A stretch of 64,000 nt of DNA from Streptomyces griseicoloratus (GCF_014534645.1 NZ_JACVQF010000200.1:124001-188000); one strand, 5' to 3'; counted from the stretch's first letter, positions 49,196 through 58,021 are shown. The notes: generated by a model from the sequence alone, not told the origin. Numbers and translations: made by a program.

Positions 49196-49672
49196 TCAGC
49201 CGTCTTGTGCCGCGTTCAAGTGGCTGGTGAGGCGTTCGAGGAAATCGACTACGTGGGGGCGTTCTTCCTCACTCAGGAAGGCGGTGAAGTCACGCTCGAT
49301 GCTTCTTCCGTGCAGTCGACTGGCTCGGGTGAAGACCTCCCTGCCCCGGGAGGTCAGCTTGACGACCACGACGCGCCGGTCGTGGTGATCGCGTGTCCGT
49401 TCGACCAGCCCGGCCGCCGTGAGCTTGTCGAGGACCTTGGTCGCAGCGCCGCTGCTGTAGAGCATCGCAGCGGCGAGTTCTGCCATGCGGAGTTGTCCCT
49501 GGGGTGCGCGACTCAGGTGCGCGAGAGCGTCGAACTGGGAGATGGTCAGTCCGCAGGCGGTCTTCAGTTCGTTCTCGAACCGCTTGATCAGCGCATCGTG
49601 GGCGCGGAGGAAGAGGTGCCACGCCCCGGCGTCCCCACCACCCACGTCAGTTCTCCTTGCCGACCGGTCCAT
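49196..49672 (-). CDS. MarR family transcriptional regulator
   Basis: 158 residues. Winged helix RMAELAAAMLYSSGAATKVLDKLTAAGLV with wing DHHDRRVVVVKLTSRG; dimer helices at both ends. Convergent with the sugar-acid operon. A palindrome sits three bases before its start codon, so it is probably autoregulated. The effector and other targets are unknown. Confidence 0.88.
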   Translation of the reverse strand: MDRSARRTDVGGGDAGAWHLFLRAHDALIKRFENELKTACGLTISQFDALAHLSRAPQGQLRMAELAAAMLYSSGAATKVLDKLTAAGLVERTRDHHDRRVVVVKLTSRGREVFTRASRLHGRSIERDFTAFLSEEERPHVVDFLERLTSHLNAAQDG

Positions 49673-49674
49673 CC

Positions 49675-49691
49675 ACTACGGAAATCGTAGT
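49675..49691. promoter_or_regulatory. MarR autoregulatory operator
   Basis: ACTACG-GAAAT-CGTAGT, immediately upstream of the MarR start codon, overlapping where transcription or translation starts. Confidence 0.55.
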
Positions 49692-49943
49692 TGGCGGCAG
49701 ACGCCGAGGCGTGCCAGCACCCCGCACCGACCCAGGTCGGCACGGACCCACGCCGGCGGGTACGCAGGCCAGGCCCGTGCTATTCCCCGTGATCACCACC
49801 CAACCGACATGAACTACATCACCCCTACAGATGTCCAACATTTAACGAAATGAGGAGTAGCGTCTTCCATGCCTCGCCCCTCAGGGGGGAGGTCCTGGAG
49901 CCCCCCAACCATGGGGCTGCAGGCCCAGCAAGGAGGAAAGACC

Positions 49944-50450
49944 ATGAATCTCACCCTCGGACGGCGGGCCATCACCCTGGCTGCCACACTGACCATCGCG
50001 ACCGGCGCTCTGCTCGCGGCCGGTGGCGCCGCCTCCGCCTCGGAGTCCGGCTACCGCACGTCGGAGTCCGCTTCCCACAGCGCGTCGCTCGTCTCCTACT
50101 CCAAGGGCGACGACCGCCGCGACCACCGGGACGACTACCGGGACCGCCGCGACTACCGGGACGACCGCCGCGACTACCGGGACGACCGCCGCGACTACCG
50201 GGATGACCGCCGTGACCACCGGCACGACCACGGTGACCACCGGGGCGACCGGCGCGACGACCGCCGTGACCACCGGGAGAGCCGCTGGGATGGTGAGCGC
50301 ACCTGGGTGCGTGACGGCGGCAAGTGGTACTGCGACGAGGACGGCTACCGCTACCAGTGGGACGGCCACCGCTTCTACCAGCTGAAGAACGGCGCATGGA
50401 TCGTGGTCCGCGCAGAGTCGCACGGCTTCTCCACCGCCATCTTCCGCTGA
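49944..50450 (+). CDS. Secreted Asp/Arg/His-repeat protein
   Basis: 168 residues. Signal peptide of about 32 residues (LGRRAITLAATLTIATGALLAAGGAASA). Residues about 54-115 are a highly charged repeat region based on DRRDYRDD and DHRxD units. Residues about 116-168 form a small domain, WVRDGGKWYCDEDGYRYQWDGHRFYQLKNGAW, with a single cysteine. The charged tract could bind metal or polyanions (inference). AAGGAGG precedes ATG 49944; an in-frame ATG at 49869 would put extra residues before the signal peptide. A strong terminator follows. Confidence 0.72.
   Translation: MNLTLGRRAITLAATLTIATGALLAAGGAASASESGYRTSESASHSASLVSYSKGDDRRDHRDDYRDRRDYRDDRRDYRDDRRDYRDDRRDHRHDHGDHRGDRRDDRRDHRESRWDGERTWVRDGGKWYCDEDGYRYQWDGHRFYQLKNGAWIVVRAESHGFSTAIFR
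50113..50284. repeat. Coding tandem repeat (21-bp unit)
   Basis: Three near-identical copies of a 21-bp unit encoding RRDYRDD, then diverged DRRDHR/DHGDHR units. All in frame, so likely expansion by slippage within the secreted protein gene. Confidence 0.65.
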
Positions 50451-50514
50451 TCGTCGCAGCGTAAGGACAGGCAGCAGGCGTCGCACCCTCGGACGGGGGT
50501 GGGCCGCGCCGGAA

Positions 50515-50561
50515 GACCTGGGCCCGCACGGCCACGGTAAGTGGCCGTGCGGGCCCAGGTC
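50515..50561 (+). terminator. Very strong hairpin terminator
   Basis: 21-bp perfect arms around loop GGTAA, 64 bp after the secreted protein stop. It is followed by a short T-containing stretch. The longest perfect hairpin noticed in the window. Confidence 0.8.
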
Positions 50562-50693
50562 GGTTTCCTGTCGGACCCGTACCCGGCGTCGGAGGAACAT
50601 CTGGATCACGTAGGCGGCGGAATCAGGGACTGGAGCGACGGGTGGGGTGGTACTCGAAGGCGAAGCAGCTGACGCCAGGGAAGAGGCCCCGCG

Positions 50694-51146
50694 ATGCAGC
50701 GAGACGAACTGCCTGCCCCGGTCACCGGGATGCTCCTCACCCACTTCCTGACCGTGCGCGACGTGCCCCGGGCACGCGCCTTCTACAGGGACGTGCTGGG
50801 CGGCACCGTGGTCCTGGAAGAGAACCCGTGCATCATCAAGCTCGCCAACGGCTGGATCATCATGAACCCCGGCGGCGGCCCGACCCCCGACAAGCCCGAC
50901 GTGACGCTTCAGCCACCCGATGACCCGACCACCACGTCGAGCTTCCTCAACATCCGTGTGGCCGACATCGACGCCTGCTACCGGGACTGGAGCGCCAAGG
51001 GGGCGGAGTTCCTCACCCCGCCCATCGACCGCAAAGCCGAGCTGCGCTGCTACATCCGCGACCCCGACGGTTACCTCATCGAGGTCGGCCAGGCCACGGG
51101 GCTGCTCGAAGGGATCCTCGCCGACCCGCCCGCGGGCACCGGGTGA
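50694..51146 (+). CDS. VOC (glyoxalase/bleomycin resistance) family protein
   Basis: 150 residues with the paired beta-alpha-beta-beta-beta modules: THFLTVRDVPRARAFYRDVLGGTVVLEE and LNIRVADIDACYRDWSAKGAEF, ending LRCYIRDPDGYLIEVGQA. The final Glu (IEVG) is the usual metal ligand. VOC proteins include dioxygenases, isomerases and antibiotic-binding proteins; this one cannot be placed further. It stands alone behind the strong terminator. Confidence 0.85.
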   Translation: MQRDELPAPVTGMLLTHFLTVRDVPRARAFYRDVLGGTVVLEENPCIIKLANGWIIMNPGGGPTPDKPDVTLQPPDDPTTTSSFLNIRVADIDACYRDWSAKGAEFLTPPIDRKAELRCYIRDPDGYLIEVGQATGLLEGILADPPAGTG

Positions 51147-51482
51147 ACGGGCAGACGGATCCGCCCTCCCCCTCCCCCGGCGTCCGCCATGCGGCGCCGA
51201 GCACTGCACCTGCTTCAGGTCTTTCTGCCGCCTCGGTACCGGCCACGCGGTTCGGATCCGGAACGCCGGGTAGTCGGAGGCAGCCTGCGGTGAGCCGTGG
51301 GCCCGAGCCGGAGACGAGCCCGCGCGGAGACTGGTTCCGAAGAGGTCGGGGCCCCGGCCGGTCGGGTCCGCTCGCCCCCTGACGATCGACCGCGCCCGCG
51401 GGGACCGTCGCGGACAGCTCGCCGGAACAGGCGGGCGTACCGGTTGCGGGGTGCCACGGCGCGAGTACGGAAAGGCAGCGAC
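51147..51482. other. Gene-free intergenic region
   Basis: 336 bp between the VOC gene and the luciferase-like gene. No homologous frame or perfect palindrome noticed. It presumably holds the promoter of the downstream flavin monooxygenase pair. Confidence 0.3.
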
Positions 51483-52619
51483 ATGACCGACATGCAGTGG
51501 GGGATATTCACCGTCGGTGACGTCACCCGCGACCCCACCACGGGGCGTACGCCCTCCGAGGCGGAACGCATCCAGGACACGGTCACCATCGCCAGGAAGG
51601 TGGAGGAGGTCGGCCTGGACGTCTTCGCGACCGGCGAGCACCACAACCCGCCGTTCGTGCCCTCCTCGCCCACGACGCTCCTCGGTCACATCGCCGCGTT
51701 GACCGAGCGCATCATTCTGTCGACCTCGACCACACTGATCACGACGAACGATCCAGTCAAGATCGCCGAAGACTTCAGCGTGCTGCAGCACCTGTCCGCC
51801 GGACGGACCGACGTGATGCTCGGGAGGGGGAACACAGGACCGGTGTATCCGTGGTTCGGGCAGGACATCCGCCAGGCCCTCCCCCTCAGCGTCGAGCACT
51901 ACGGTCTGCTGCGCCGGCTGTGGCGCGAGGAGGTGGTCGACTGGGAGGGCAAACTGCGCAGCCCGCTGCAGGGCTTCACCCTCGCTCCCCGACCGCTGGA
52001 CGGCGTACCCCCCTTCGTGTGGCACGCCTCCATCCGCACCCCCGAGGTCGCGGAGCTGGCGGCCTACTACGGGGACGGGTTCTTCGCCAACCACATCTTC
52101 TGGCCCTCGTCGCACACGCAGAAGATGGTCGAGCTGTACCGTCGGCGATTCGCGCACTACGGCCACGGCACCCCCACTGAGGCCATCGTCGGCCTGGGCG
52201 GACAGGTCTTCATGCGCCGCAACAGCCAGGACGCGGTCGACGAATTCCGTCCCTACTTCGACAACGCCCCGGTCTACGGTCACGGCCCGTCGCTGGAGGA
52301 GTTCACCTCAATGACACCGCTGACGGTGGGGTCGCCCGCACAGGTCATCGAGAAGACGCTGGGCTTCCGTGACTACGTCGGCGACTACCAGCGCCAGCTC
52401 TTCCTCATCGACCATGCCGGGCTTCCCCTCAAGACGGTGCTGGAGCAACTGGACCTCCTCGGCGAAGAGGTGGTCCCGGTGCTGCGCAAGGAGTTCGCCA
52501 TCGGCAGGCCCGCCGGAGTACCGGCGGCTCCGACCCACCAGTCGCTGCTGCGGGCACGTGCCGCGAGCGAGGCGGCAACGCCGGATGCCACGCCCACCGA
52601 AGGACTGACGAAGCAATGA
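51483..52619 (+). CDS. Luciferase-like flavin-dependent monooxygenase
   Basis: 378 residues of the bacterial luciferase-like TIM barrel (LLM) class, closest in style to the CE1758 group. FATGEHHNPPFVPSSPTTLLGHIAALTERI, LSTSTTLITTNDPVKIAEDFSVLQHLSAGRTDVMLGRGN and YYGDGFFANH are the flavin/substrate regions. It would use reduced FMN and oxygen to oxidise a small organic. The stop overlaps the start of the FMN reductase gene, which can supply FMNH2. Substrate unknown. Confidence 0.87.
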   Translation: MTDMQWGIFTVGDVTRDPTTGRTPSEAERIQDTVTIARKVEEVGLDVFATGEHHNPPFVPSSPTTLLGHIAALTERIILSTSTTLITTNDPVKIAEDFSVLQHLSAGRTDVMLGRGNTGPVYPWFGQDIRQALPLSVEHYGLLRRLWREEVVDWEGKLRSPLQGFTLAPRPLDGVPPFVWHASIRTPEVAELAAYYGDGFFANHIFWPSSHTQKMVELYRRRFAHYGHGTPTEAIVGLGGQVFMRRNSQDAVDEFRPYFDNAPVYGHGPSLEEFTSMTPLTVGSPAQVIEKTLGFRDYVGDYQRQLFLIDHAGLPLKTVLEQLDLLGEEVVPVLRKEFAIGRPAGVPAAPTHQSLLRARAASEAATPDATPTEGLTKQ

Positions 52620-53248
52620 CCGAACTGGCAGTGATCAGCGGCGGACTGCGCGAGCCGTCCTCGACACGTCTCCTCGCCGAACGCCTCGAGGCCTCGGTAC
52701 GCAAGGAACTCGGCACCCTGGACATCGCGGCCGGGTCGTCGTTCGTGGAGCTGCGCCCACTGGGCCACCCGATCATCGACGCGATGATCACCGGTTTCGC
52801 CGCCCCGGCGCTGGAGGAGGCGTTCGAGACGGTGGCCGAGGCGGACGGCGTCATCGCCGTGACGCCGGCCTTCAACGCCTCCTTCAGCGGACTGTTCAAG
52901 TCGTTCTTCGACGTGCTGCCGGAGGAAACACTGTCCGACATGCCCGTGCTCATCGGCGCCACCGGCGGAACCGAGCGGCACTCGCTCGTACTCGAACACG
53001 CGCTGAGGCCGATGTTCTCCTACCTGCACGCGATCGTCTCGCCCCGAGGCGTCTACGCCGCCACCGAGGACTTCGGCGCCCCCGCCCAGGAGGGCTCGGC
53101 CTTGGGCCGGCGCATCACCGCGGCGGCAGCCGACTACGCACGTCTGGTCCAAGGATGCGGGTCCCACCAGCGGCGTGACGCCTTCACCGAGGAACTGACC
53201 TCCATGGAGCAGCTCCTCGGCGGCTCGGACGGCGAATCACGCCGGTAG
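52616..53248 (+). CDS. NADPH-dependent FMN reductase (CE1759-like)
   Basis: 210 residues of the flavodoxin-like NADPH-dependent FMN reductase family. Phosphate loop SGGLREPSSTRLLAERL, ITPAFNASFSGLFKSFFD-like region and IGATGGTERHSL. ATGA overlap with the luciferase-like gene makes them a two-component flavin monooxygenase system. Confidence 0.87.
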   Translation: MTELAVISGGLREPSSTRLLAERLEASVRKELGTLDIAAGSSFVELRPLGHPIIDAMITGFAAPALEEAFETVAEADGVIAVTPAFNASFSGLFKSFFDVLPEETLSDMPVLIGATGGTERHSLVLEHALRPMFSYLHAIVSPRGVYAATEDFGAPAQEGSALGRRITAAAADYARLVQGCGSHQRRDAFTEELTSMEQLLGGSDGESRR

Positions 53249-53265
53249 GACATCCATGGGAACGG

Positions 53266-54717
53266 TCACTGCAGGCGGAAGACGAGGATGCTGCCGGGGT
53301 TCTCCAGTTCTGTCGTGGGAGCGCCGTTCCGGTCGCGCACGTTGCCTTCGGAGTCGGTGGCGACGTAGACGGACTTGCCGTCCGGGCTCAGCGCGATGTC
53401 GCGGTAGCGGTTCTGCGCCTTCCACAGCGGGGTGGCCTCGGTGATCTTCTGGCCGTCGTCGCTGAGCTTCAGCCGGTAGACGGTGCCGTCCTTGAGGGTG
53501 GTCATGAGCAGCGAGTTGCGCAGCCCTGCGATGCCACCGGTGTCGGGGTAGTACGTGATGCTGGAGTTGGCCAGTGACGGCCAGCAGATGTAGACCAGTT
53601 CGCCGCACTTGGGGTCGGCGAAGTCGTAGCCGGTGTCGACCGTGCCGAAGGTGCGGATCGGCTCGGTGAACCGGCCCTGCCAGTCGGTCTCCTTCTGCCG
53701 GAGCACCGACTCGGGCACCTCCAGGTCGCTGAACGTGAGGTCGGCGCACGGAGTCGGTGCGGACGCGGACCATGGACGGAACGCGTAGGCCTTGTCGTCC
53801 CGGTACCCCGCCACGTAGGGCCAGCCGTAGTTGGCTCCCTTCGTCAGGACGTTGATCTCGTCGTCGGTCTTGGGCCCCTGGTCGCCGTTGTACAGGGTGC
53901 CGTCCGCTCCGAAGTCCAGGCCCTGGGCGTTACGGAACCCGTAGGCCCAGACATGACTGCGTACGCCGTTGAGCACGGGGTTGTCCGCGGGGATCGAGCC
54001 GTCCTCCGGGTTCAGCCGCAGCGTCTTGCCGCGGTAGGCGATCCAGTCCTTGGCCTCGATCTGCTCCTCGGTGGGCAGCCACTGGGCCCGGTTCGGCTCG
54101 CAGAAGTGCTGGAGCTGGTTGGCGCCCTGGTCGCCGATCGTGTAGTACAGCTTGCCGTCGGGGCCGTAGCGCAGCCGTGCGCTCTGGTGGTCGGTACCCG
54201 ATGCCAGTCCGCTGATCAGATTCTTCGGCCGGCCCAGCGTTCCGCTCTTGCTGTCGTAGGTGTAGCGGTCGATCCTCAGCCGCTGGTCGACCTCGGCGTC
54301 CGAGGTGTTCGAGTCGTACGTGTACGAGACGTACACGTAGTCGCGTCCCTTGTTCTTGAGCAGGTCCGGATGGAGGGCCAGGCCCAGCACACCGTCCTGA
54401 CCGCCCATGGTGTGCACGGCTTTCTGCGTCAGGTCGAGGACGGTGCTCTTCGCACCCGTCCGCGGATCGACGCGGGTGACCTTCCTGCCGCTCTTCTCCG
54501 TGGCCCACAGGAATCCGTCGGGCCCCCAGACGATCTCGTACGGATTGCCCAGGCCGGTGGCGACCACCTGCTTGGTGAATCCGTTGAGGGAAGCGGTGTC
54601 CCTCTCGGTGTCGCCGCCGGCGGGGCCACCGGCGCCCGCCTGGAAGACCGCACTCTGTGTGATGCCCAGAACCAGAGCTGCCGGTACAGCGACCAGCGCT
54701 GTGCGTATGCGCCGCAT
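53266..54717 (-). CDS. PQQ-dependent soluble sugar dehydrogenase
   Basis: 483 residues. Signal peptide of about 30 residues (RRIRTALVAVPAALVLGITQSAVFQA). The rest matches the soluble glucose dehydrogenase (GdhB) beta-propeller: GLGNPYEIVWGPDGFLWATEKSGRKVTRVDP, GVLGLALHPDLL, DHQSARLRYGPDGKLYYTIGDQGANQL, GKTLRLNPEDGSIPADNP, GFRNAQGLDF and KGANYGWPYVAGYRDD. It oxidises aldoses to lactones outside the membrane using PQQ and calcium. The PQQ synthesis genes lie immediately upstream on the same strand, 106 bp away, so the cofactor is made with the enzyme. GAAGGGAG precedes ATG 54717. Confidence 0.9.
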   Translation of the reverse strand: MRRIRTALVAVPAALVLGITQSAVFQAGAGGPAGGDTERDTASLNGFTKQVVATGLGNPYEIVWGPDGFLWATEKSGRKVTRVDPRTGAKSTVLDLTQKAVHTMGGQDGVLGLALHPDLLKNKGRDYVYVSYTYDSNTSDAEVDQRLRIDRYTYDSKSGTLGRPKNLISGLASGTDHQSARLRYGPDGKLYYTIGDQGANQLQHFCEPNRAQWLPTEEQIEAKDWIAYRGKTLRLNPEDGSIPADNPVLNGVRSHVWAYGFRNAQGLDFGADGTLYNGDQGPKTDDEINVLTKGANYGWPYVAGYRDDKAYAFRPWSASAPTPCADLTFSDLEVPESVLRQKETDWQGRFTEPIRTFGTVDTGYDFADPKCGELVYICWPSLANSSITYYPDTGGIAGLRNSLLMTTLKDGTVYRLKLSDDGQKITEATPLWKAQNRYRDIALSPDGKSVYVATDSEGNVRDRNGAPTTELENPGSILVFRLQ

Positions 54718-54823
54718 GATTGCTCCCTTCGGCCCCCTCAACCACATTGACCCAATGCGGTGACCGGGTCGCTGTACGTATCCGCCAGTCGGGTGACGGG
54801 AGTGCGAGTGACGGCGCCATCGC

Positions 54824-55723
54824 TCAGAGCGTGAACTCCGCACCGTCCGGGAGCACCTCGACGCCGTGGGCACAGACATGTGCGCGGGCCCGGGAAGAGG
54901 GGTCGGCCAGGGGGTTGGTGTTGTTGAGGTGGGTGTAGATGCGACGGACGGCCGGATGGCCCGCGAGGCGGCGCAGGGAGCCGTCCGCCCCGTTGACCGG
55001 CAGGTGCCCCATGGCCGACTGCTCGCGGCCCGGCTGCTCGCCGAGTCCCGAGCCCATCTCGTCGGCCGTGTAGAAGGTGCCGTCCACCAGGGCGCAGTCG
55101 GCTCCTGAGAGCAGGCGGTCCAGCGTGGGTGTCCAGACGGCGAGACAGGGAGCGTACACGAGCGTGCTCCCCGAAGCGGTGTCCTCGATCCGGTACGCCG
55201 TCACCCAGCGATTGTCGGACGACGCCGAACCGACGTATCTCGGCGGCTTCGTGCCGACCGGGTGACCGGTCACCCTGAGACCGCCGGTCAAGGCGGTGAC
55301 GTGGGCGCCCGGACCCTCCCGCCACTCCCACCGGGCGTACCGGTCGCTCATGCCCCGCAGGGGCAGGGCGTCGGTCAGGGCCCCCATGACGGGCGGACTG
55401 GCGTGGACGGTCAGCCCGGCGTGGCCGCGCAGGAGGGCCAGGCCGAGGACGTGATCGGCCTCGGCGTCGGTGAGCAGGACACCGCGCACCGGTGTGTCGC
55501 GTGGGCCCGGGCCGGCGGCGAGGCGGGGAGAGGCCAGCAGTTGCGTCCGCAGATCGGGAGAGGCGTTGAGGAGCCACCAGTTCCTGTCGTCCCCGGTGAC
55601 GGCGACGCAGTCCTGGGTACGGCAGGGCAGCCGGCCGGTGCGGGCGGCCGCGCACTGGGCGCAGGCGCAGTTCCACTGAGGCAGGCCACCACCCGCGGCC
55701 GTGCCGAGCAGGATGACTCTCAT
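54824..55723 (-). CDS. pqqB: PQQ biosynthesis protein PqqB
   Basis: 299 residues with the metallo-beta-lactamase fold: MRVILLGTAAGGGLPQWNCACAQC at the start, LLTDAEADHVLGLALLR (metal region), GTFYTADEMG, THLNNTNPL. In PQQ synthesis PqqB hydroxylates the tyrosine of the cross-linked Glu-Tyr precursor. Overlaps pqqE by ATGA. It lies last among the pqq genes, unlike the more common ABCDE order. Confidence 0.92.
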   Translation of the reverse strand: MRVILLGTAAGGGLPQWNCACAQCAAARTGRLPCRTQDCVAVTGDDRNWWLLNASPDLRTQLLASPRLAAGPGPRDTPVRGVLLTDAEADHVLGLALLRGHAGLTVHASPPVMGALTDALPLRGMSDRYARWEWREGPGAHVTALTGGLRVTGHPVGTKPPRYVGSASSDNRWVTAYRIEDTASGSTLVYAPCLAVWTPTLDRLLSGADCALVDGTFYTADEMGSGLGEQPGREQSAMGHLPVNGADGSLRRLAGHPAVRRIYTHLNNTNPLADPSSRARAHVCAHGVEVLPDGAEFTL

Positions 55724-56814
55724 GAGGCCGTCTGAGTGCGCATGACGAAGGCCGGCTGCGATGTGTCGTCCGGAGCGGCATCTTCCGTGAGGAGGGCGTC
55801 CACCAGTCTCCGGTGCGGCGACAGCGTGCAGACGGGATCGGTTGCCGTCGCGTCCCCCGTGAGCTGGAACGCCTGGCAGCGGCAGCCGCCGAAGTCGGTG
55901 TGCCGCTGCGGGCAGGTGCGGCACGGGTCGGCCATCCAGCCGGTGCCGCGGAATGCGTTGAAGGCGCGGGAGTCGTACCAGATCCGGGCCAGCGGCCGGC
56001 GCAGCACGTTCTCCACGGGCAGCGTCGTGATCACGCCGGCGGCGGGGCAGGGCAGGACGTCACCCGTGGGGGTGACGGTCAGTTGCCGGCTGCCCCAGCC
56101 GTGCATGCAGGGCTTGGGCCGGTCGGCGTAGTGGTCGGCCACGACGTACACCAGTTCCGGCCCACGGCCCGTGTATCGGGTGCGGGCCTGTTCCACGGCC
56201 TGCTGGGCCACCGCCAGCTGGCGTGGTGTCGGCAGCAGGGCACCGCGGTTGCGCAGCGCCCACCCGTAGTACTGGGTGTTGGCCAGCTCGATCCGGTCGG
56301 CGCCCAGGGCCGTGGCCAGCTCGATGATCTCGCCGGTGTGCTCGATGTTCGCCCGGTGAAGGACCACGTTCACGGTGAGCGGCAGTCCCGCGGCGAGTAC
56401 CGCCTGCGCGGCTCGGCGCTTCGCGGTGTGCACCCGGGCGCCGGCGATCCGGTCGGCGCGTGCGGGATCGGCGTCCTGCAAGGACAACTGCACGTGGTCG
56501 ACTCCGCAGTCCGCGAGTGCCCGCGCCCGGTCGCCGGTGAGCCCGACTCCGCTGGTCACCAGGTTGACATACGCGCCGAGGCCGCGGGCGTGGGCGACGA
56601 GCTCGGGCAGATCGCGCCGGGCCAGCGGCTCTCCGCCGGAGAAGTGCATCTGCACGACCCCCAGTTCATGGGCCTGGCTCAGCGCGTCCCGCCACTGATC
56701 CGTGGTCATCTCCGCCGAGCGGCCTGCCAGTTCCAGCGGATTGGAACAGTAGGGGCAGTGCAGAGGACAGCGGTGGGTCAGCTCGGCCAGCAGGCCCAAC
56801 GGTGCTTCAGTCAT
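55720..56814 (-). CDS. pqqE: PQQ biosynthesis radical SAM protein PqqE
   Basis: 364 residues. Radical SAM cluster motif CPLHCPYC (Cys16, Cys20, Cys23), GGEPLARRDLPEL, and C-terminal SPASM-type cysteines (CMHGWG, LPCPAAG, CRTCPQRH, GCRCQAF). PqqE makes the carbon-carbon link between Glu and Tyr of PqqA with PqqD as chaperone. Start overlaps pqqD by 8 bp. Confidence 0.93.
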   Translation of the reverse strand: MTEAPLGLLAELTHRCPLHCPYCSNPLELAGRSAEMTTDQWRDALSQAHELGVVQMHFSGGEPLARRDLPELVAHARGLGAYVNLVTSGVGLTGDRARALADCGVDHVQLSLQDADPARADRIAGARVHTAKRRAAQAVLAAGLPLTVNVVLHRANIEHTGEIIELATALGADRIELANTQYYGWALRNRGALLPTPRQLAVAQQAVEQARTRYTGRGPELVYVVADHYADRPKPCMHGWGSRQLTVTPTGDVLPCPAAGVITTLPVENVLRRPLARIWYDSRAFNAFRGTGWMADPCRTCPQRHTDFGGCRCQAFQLTGDATATDPVCTLSPHRRLVDALLTEDAAPDDTSQPAFVMRTQTAS

Positions 56815-57130
56815 CGGGGCGCACCCCCGCGGGGTCATCGAGGCCGGCACCCTGCCGGTCACCGAGGCTCACCACTCGCCGCTCGGCGAGATCGGCCAGC
56901 AGCTCGGTGACGTCCTCGGCACGCACCCCGTCGTACCGCTCGCGCAGAACGTCGGTGATCTGTGCGACGGTCCGCCTGCCGTCGCACAGCCCGAGCACGG
57001 CGGCCGCCGTCTCGTTCAGCACCAGGACGCCCTCGGGGAGCAGCACCATGTCCGTGTCCCGGACATGGTCGTGGGTCAGCCTGACGCCCGGCCTCAGCCG
57101 GGGCGATCCGGTGTCCAGCGGTCCGGTCAC
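56807..57130 (-). CDS. pqqD: PQQ biosynthesis peptide chaperone PqqD
   Basis: 107 residues with the RRE-type PqqD fold: PRLRPGVRLTHDHVRDTDMVLLPEGVLVLNETAAAVLGLCDGRRTVAQITDVL. Binds PqqA and presents it to PqqE. GTG 57130 overlaps the pqqC stop (GTGA). Confidence 0.9.
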   Translation of the reverse strand: MTGPLDTGSPRLRPGVRLTHDHVRDTDMVLLPEGVLVLNETAAAVLGLCDGRRTVAQITDVLRERYDGVRAEDVTELLADLAERRVVSLGDRQGAGLDDPAGVRPDD

Positions 57131-57879
57131 TGCCGTGCCACTCCCCTCGGGCCGGTGCCGCCGCAGTAGTAGTCCACGGTGTCGAGCACCGCCCACAGCA
57201 CATCGCACTTGAACGCGAGGGCACTCACGCACGCCTCCTGCTCGGCACGCGTCCGGGCGCTTCTCACGACCAGGTCGAGCAGTGCCTGTCCCTCCGCTGC
57301 CACGACCTCGATGCGCGCGGTGAAGTAGGCGAGACCGTCCTCGGCGACCCACGGATAGTGCTCCCGCATCCGGTGCAGCCGGTGGGTGAGCAGCCCGGGC
57401 GAGAACAGCTCCGTCAGACCCGAGGCCACCGCCTCCAGCCAGGGGCGGCGCAGGGCGAAGCCGACGTAGGCGTCGACGGCGAACCTCACCCCCGGCAGAA
57501 CCAGTCGTTCCGAGAGCACCTCGTCCCGTTCGAGACCGACCGCCTCGGCCAGCCGCAGCCATTTCTCGGCACCACCGGAGTGGGCGTCGACGCCATCGTG
57601 GTAGACGATTCTCGCCAGCCACTGCCGCCGCACCTCGGGCAGGGGGCAGCTGGCGATGATCGCCGCGTCCTTCTGCGGCAGGCACCGCTGGTAGTACCAG
57701 CGATTGGCTGCCCACAAACGGAGCTCGTCGTCACTGAGCAATCCGTCGTGCAGCCGCTGATGGAACGGGTGCCGGTCCCAGTAGCGGGACTCCAGCGCAC
57801 GCAGCGCGCCGGCGAACTCGACTTCGCTCCAGGGCCGCCGGATCCGACCGTCGGCGCGGGATCCGTCACCGTCAGGCAC
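57127..57879 (-). CDS. pqqC: Pyrroloquinoline-quinone synthase PqqC
   Basis: 250 residues. Features include YWDRHPFHQRLHDGLLSDDELRLWAANRWYYQRCLPQKDAAI, VYHDGVDAHSGGAEKWLRLAEAVGL and HYPWVAEDGLAYFTARI, matching PqqC. This cofactorless oxidase performs the final ring closure and eight-electron oxidation. GTG 57879 overlaps the pqqA stop by 8 bp, so expression follows the precursor. Confidence 0.93.
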   Translation of the reverse strand: MPDGDGSRADGRIRRPWSEVEFAGALRALESRYWDRHPFHQRLHDGLLSDDELRLWAANRWYYQRCLPQKDAAIIASCPLPEVRRQWLARIVYHDGVDAHSGGAEKWLRLAEAVGLERDEVLSERLVLPGVRFAVDAYVGFALRRPWLEAVASGLTELFSPGLLTHRLHRMREHYPWVAEDGLAYFTARIEVVAAEGQALLDLVVRSARTRAEQEACVSALAFKCDVLWAVLDTVDYYCGGTGPRGVARQ

Positions 57880-58021
57880 GACCGGCGTAGGCGGTCACCT
57901 CCATGGGTGTGTCGAACACCTGGTACTCGGGGCGGATCCATGTCCTTGCCGCGGGACGAGCCGGGCTCTGGCGGCGCACGGGGCTCTGCACACGGACGCG
58001 AGCCTTCATGGTGGAACGCAT
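57872..58021 (-). CDS. pqqA: PQQ precursor peptide PqqA
   Basis: 49 residues. The C-terminal region WIRPEYQVFDTPMEVTAYAG holds the conserved Glu-x3-Tyr (EVTAY) that becomes PQQ. An N-terminal basic extension of about 25 residues makes it about twice the classic length of 22-24. ATG 58021 has AGGAGA 7 bases upstream; a second ATG at 58009 is in frame. Too short for default gene callers. Confidence 0.85.
   Translation of the reverse strand: MRSTMKARVRVQSPVRRQSPARPAARTWIRPEYQVFDTPMEVTAYAGRA

Noticed and set aside
49809-49853. A 14-codon ATG frame upstream of the secreted protein as a leader peptide
   Set aside because: No attenuator-like hairpins or codon bias and no good ribosome binding site; probably chance in an AT-rich promoter stretch.
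50113-50284. Regular short repeats resembling a CRISPR array
   Set aside because: The repeats are contiguous 21-bp coding units without spacers, inside a secreted protein frame.
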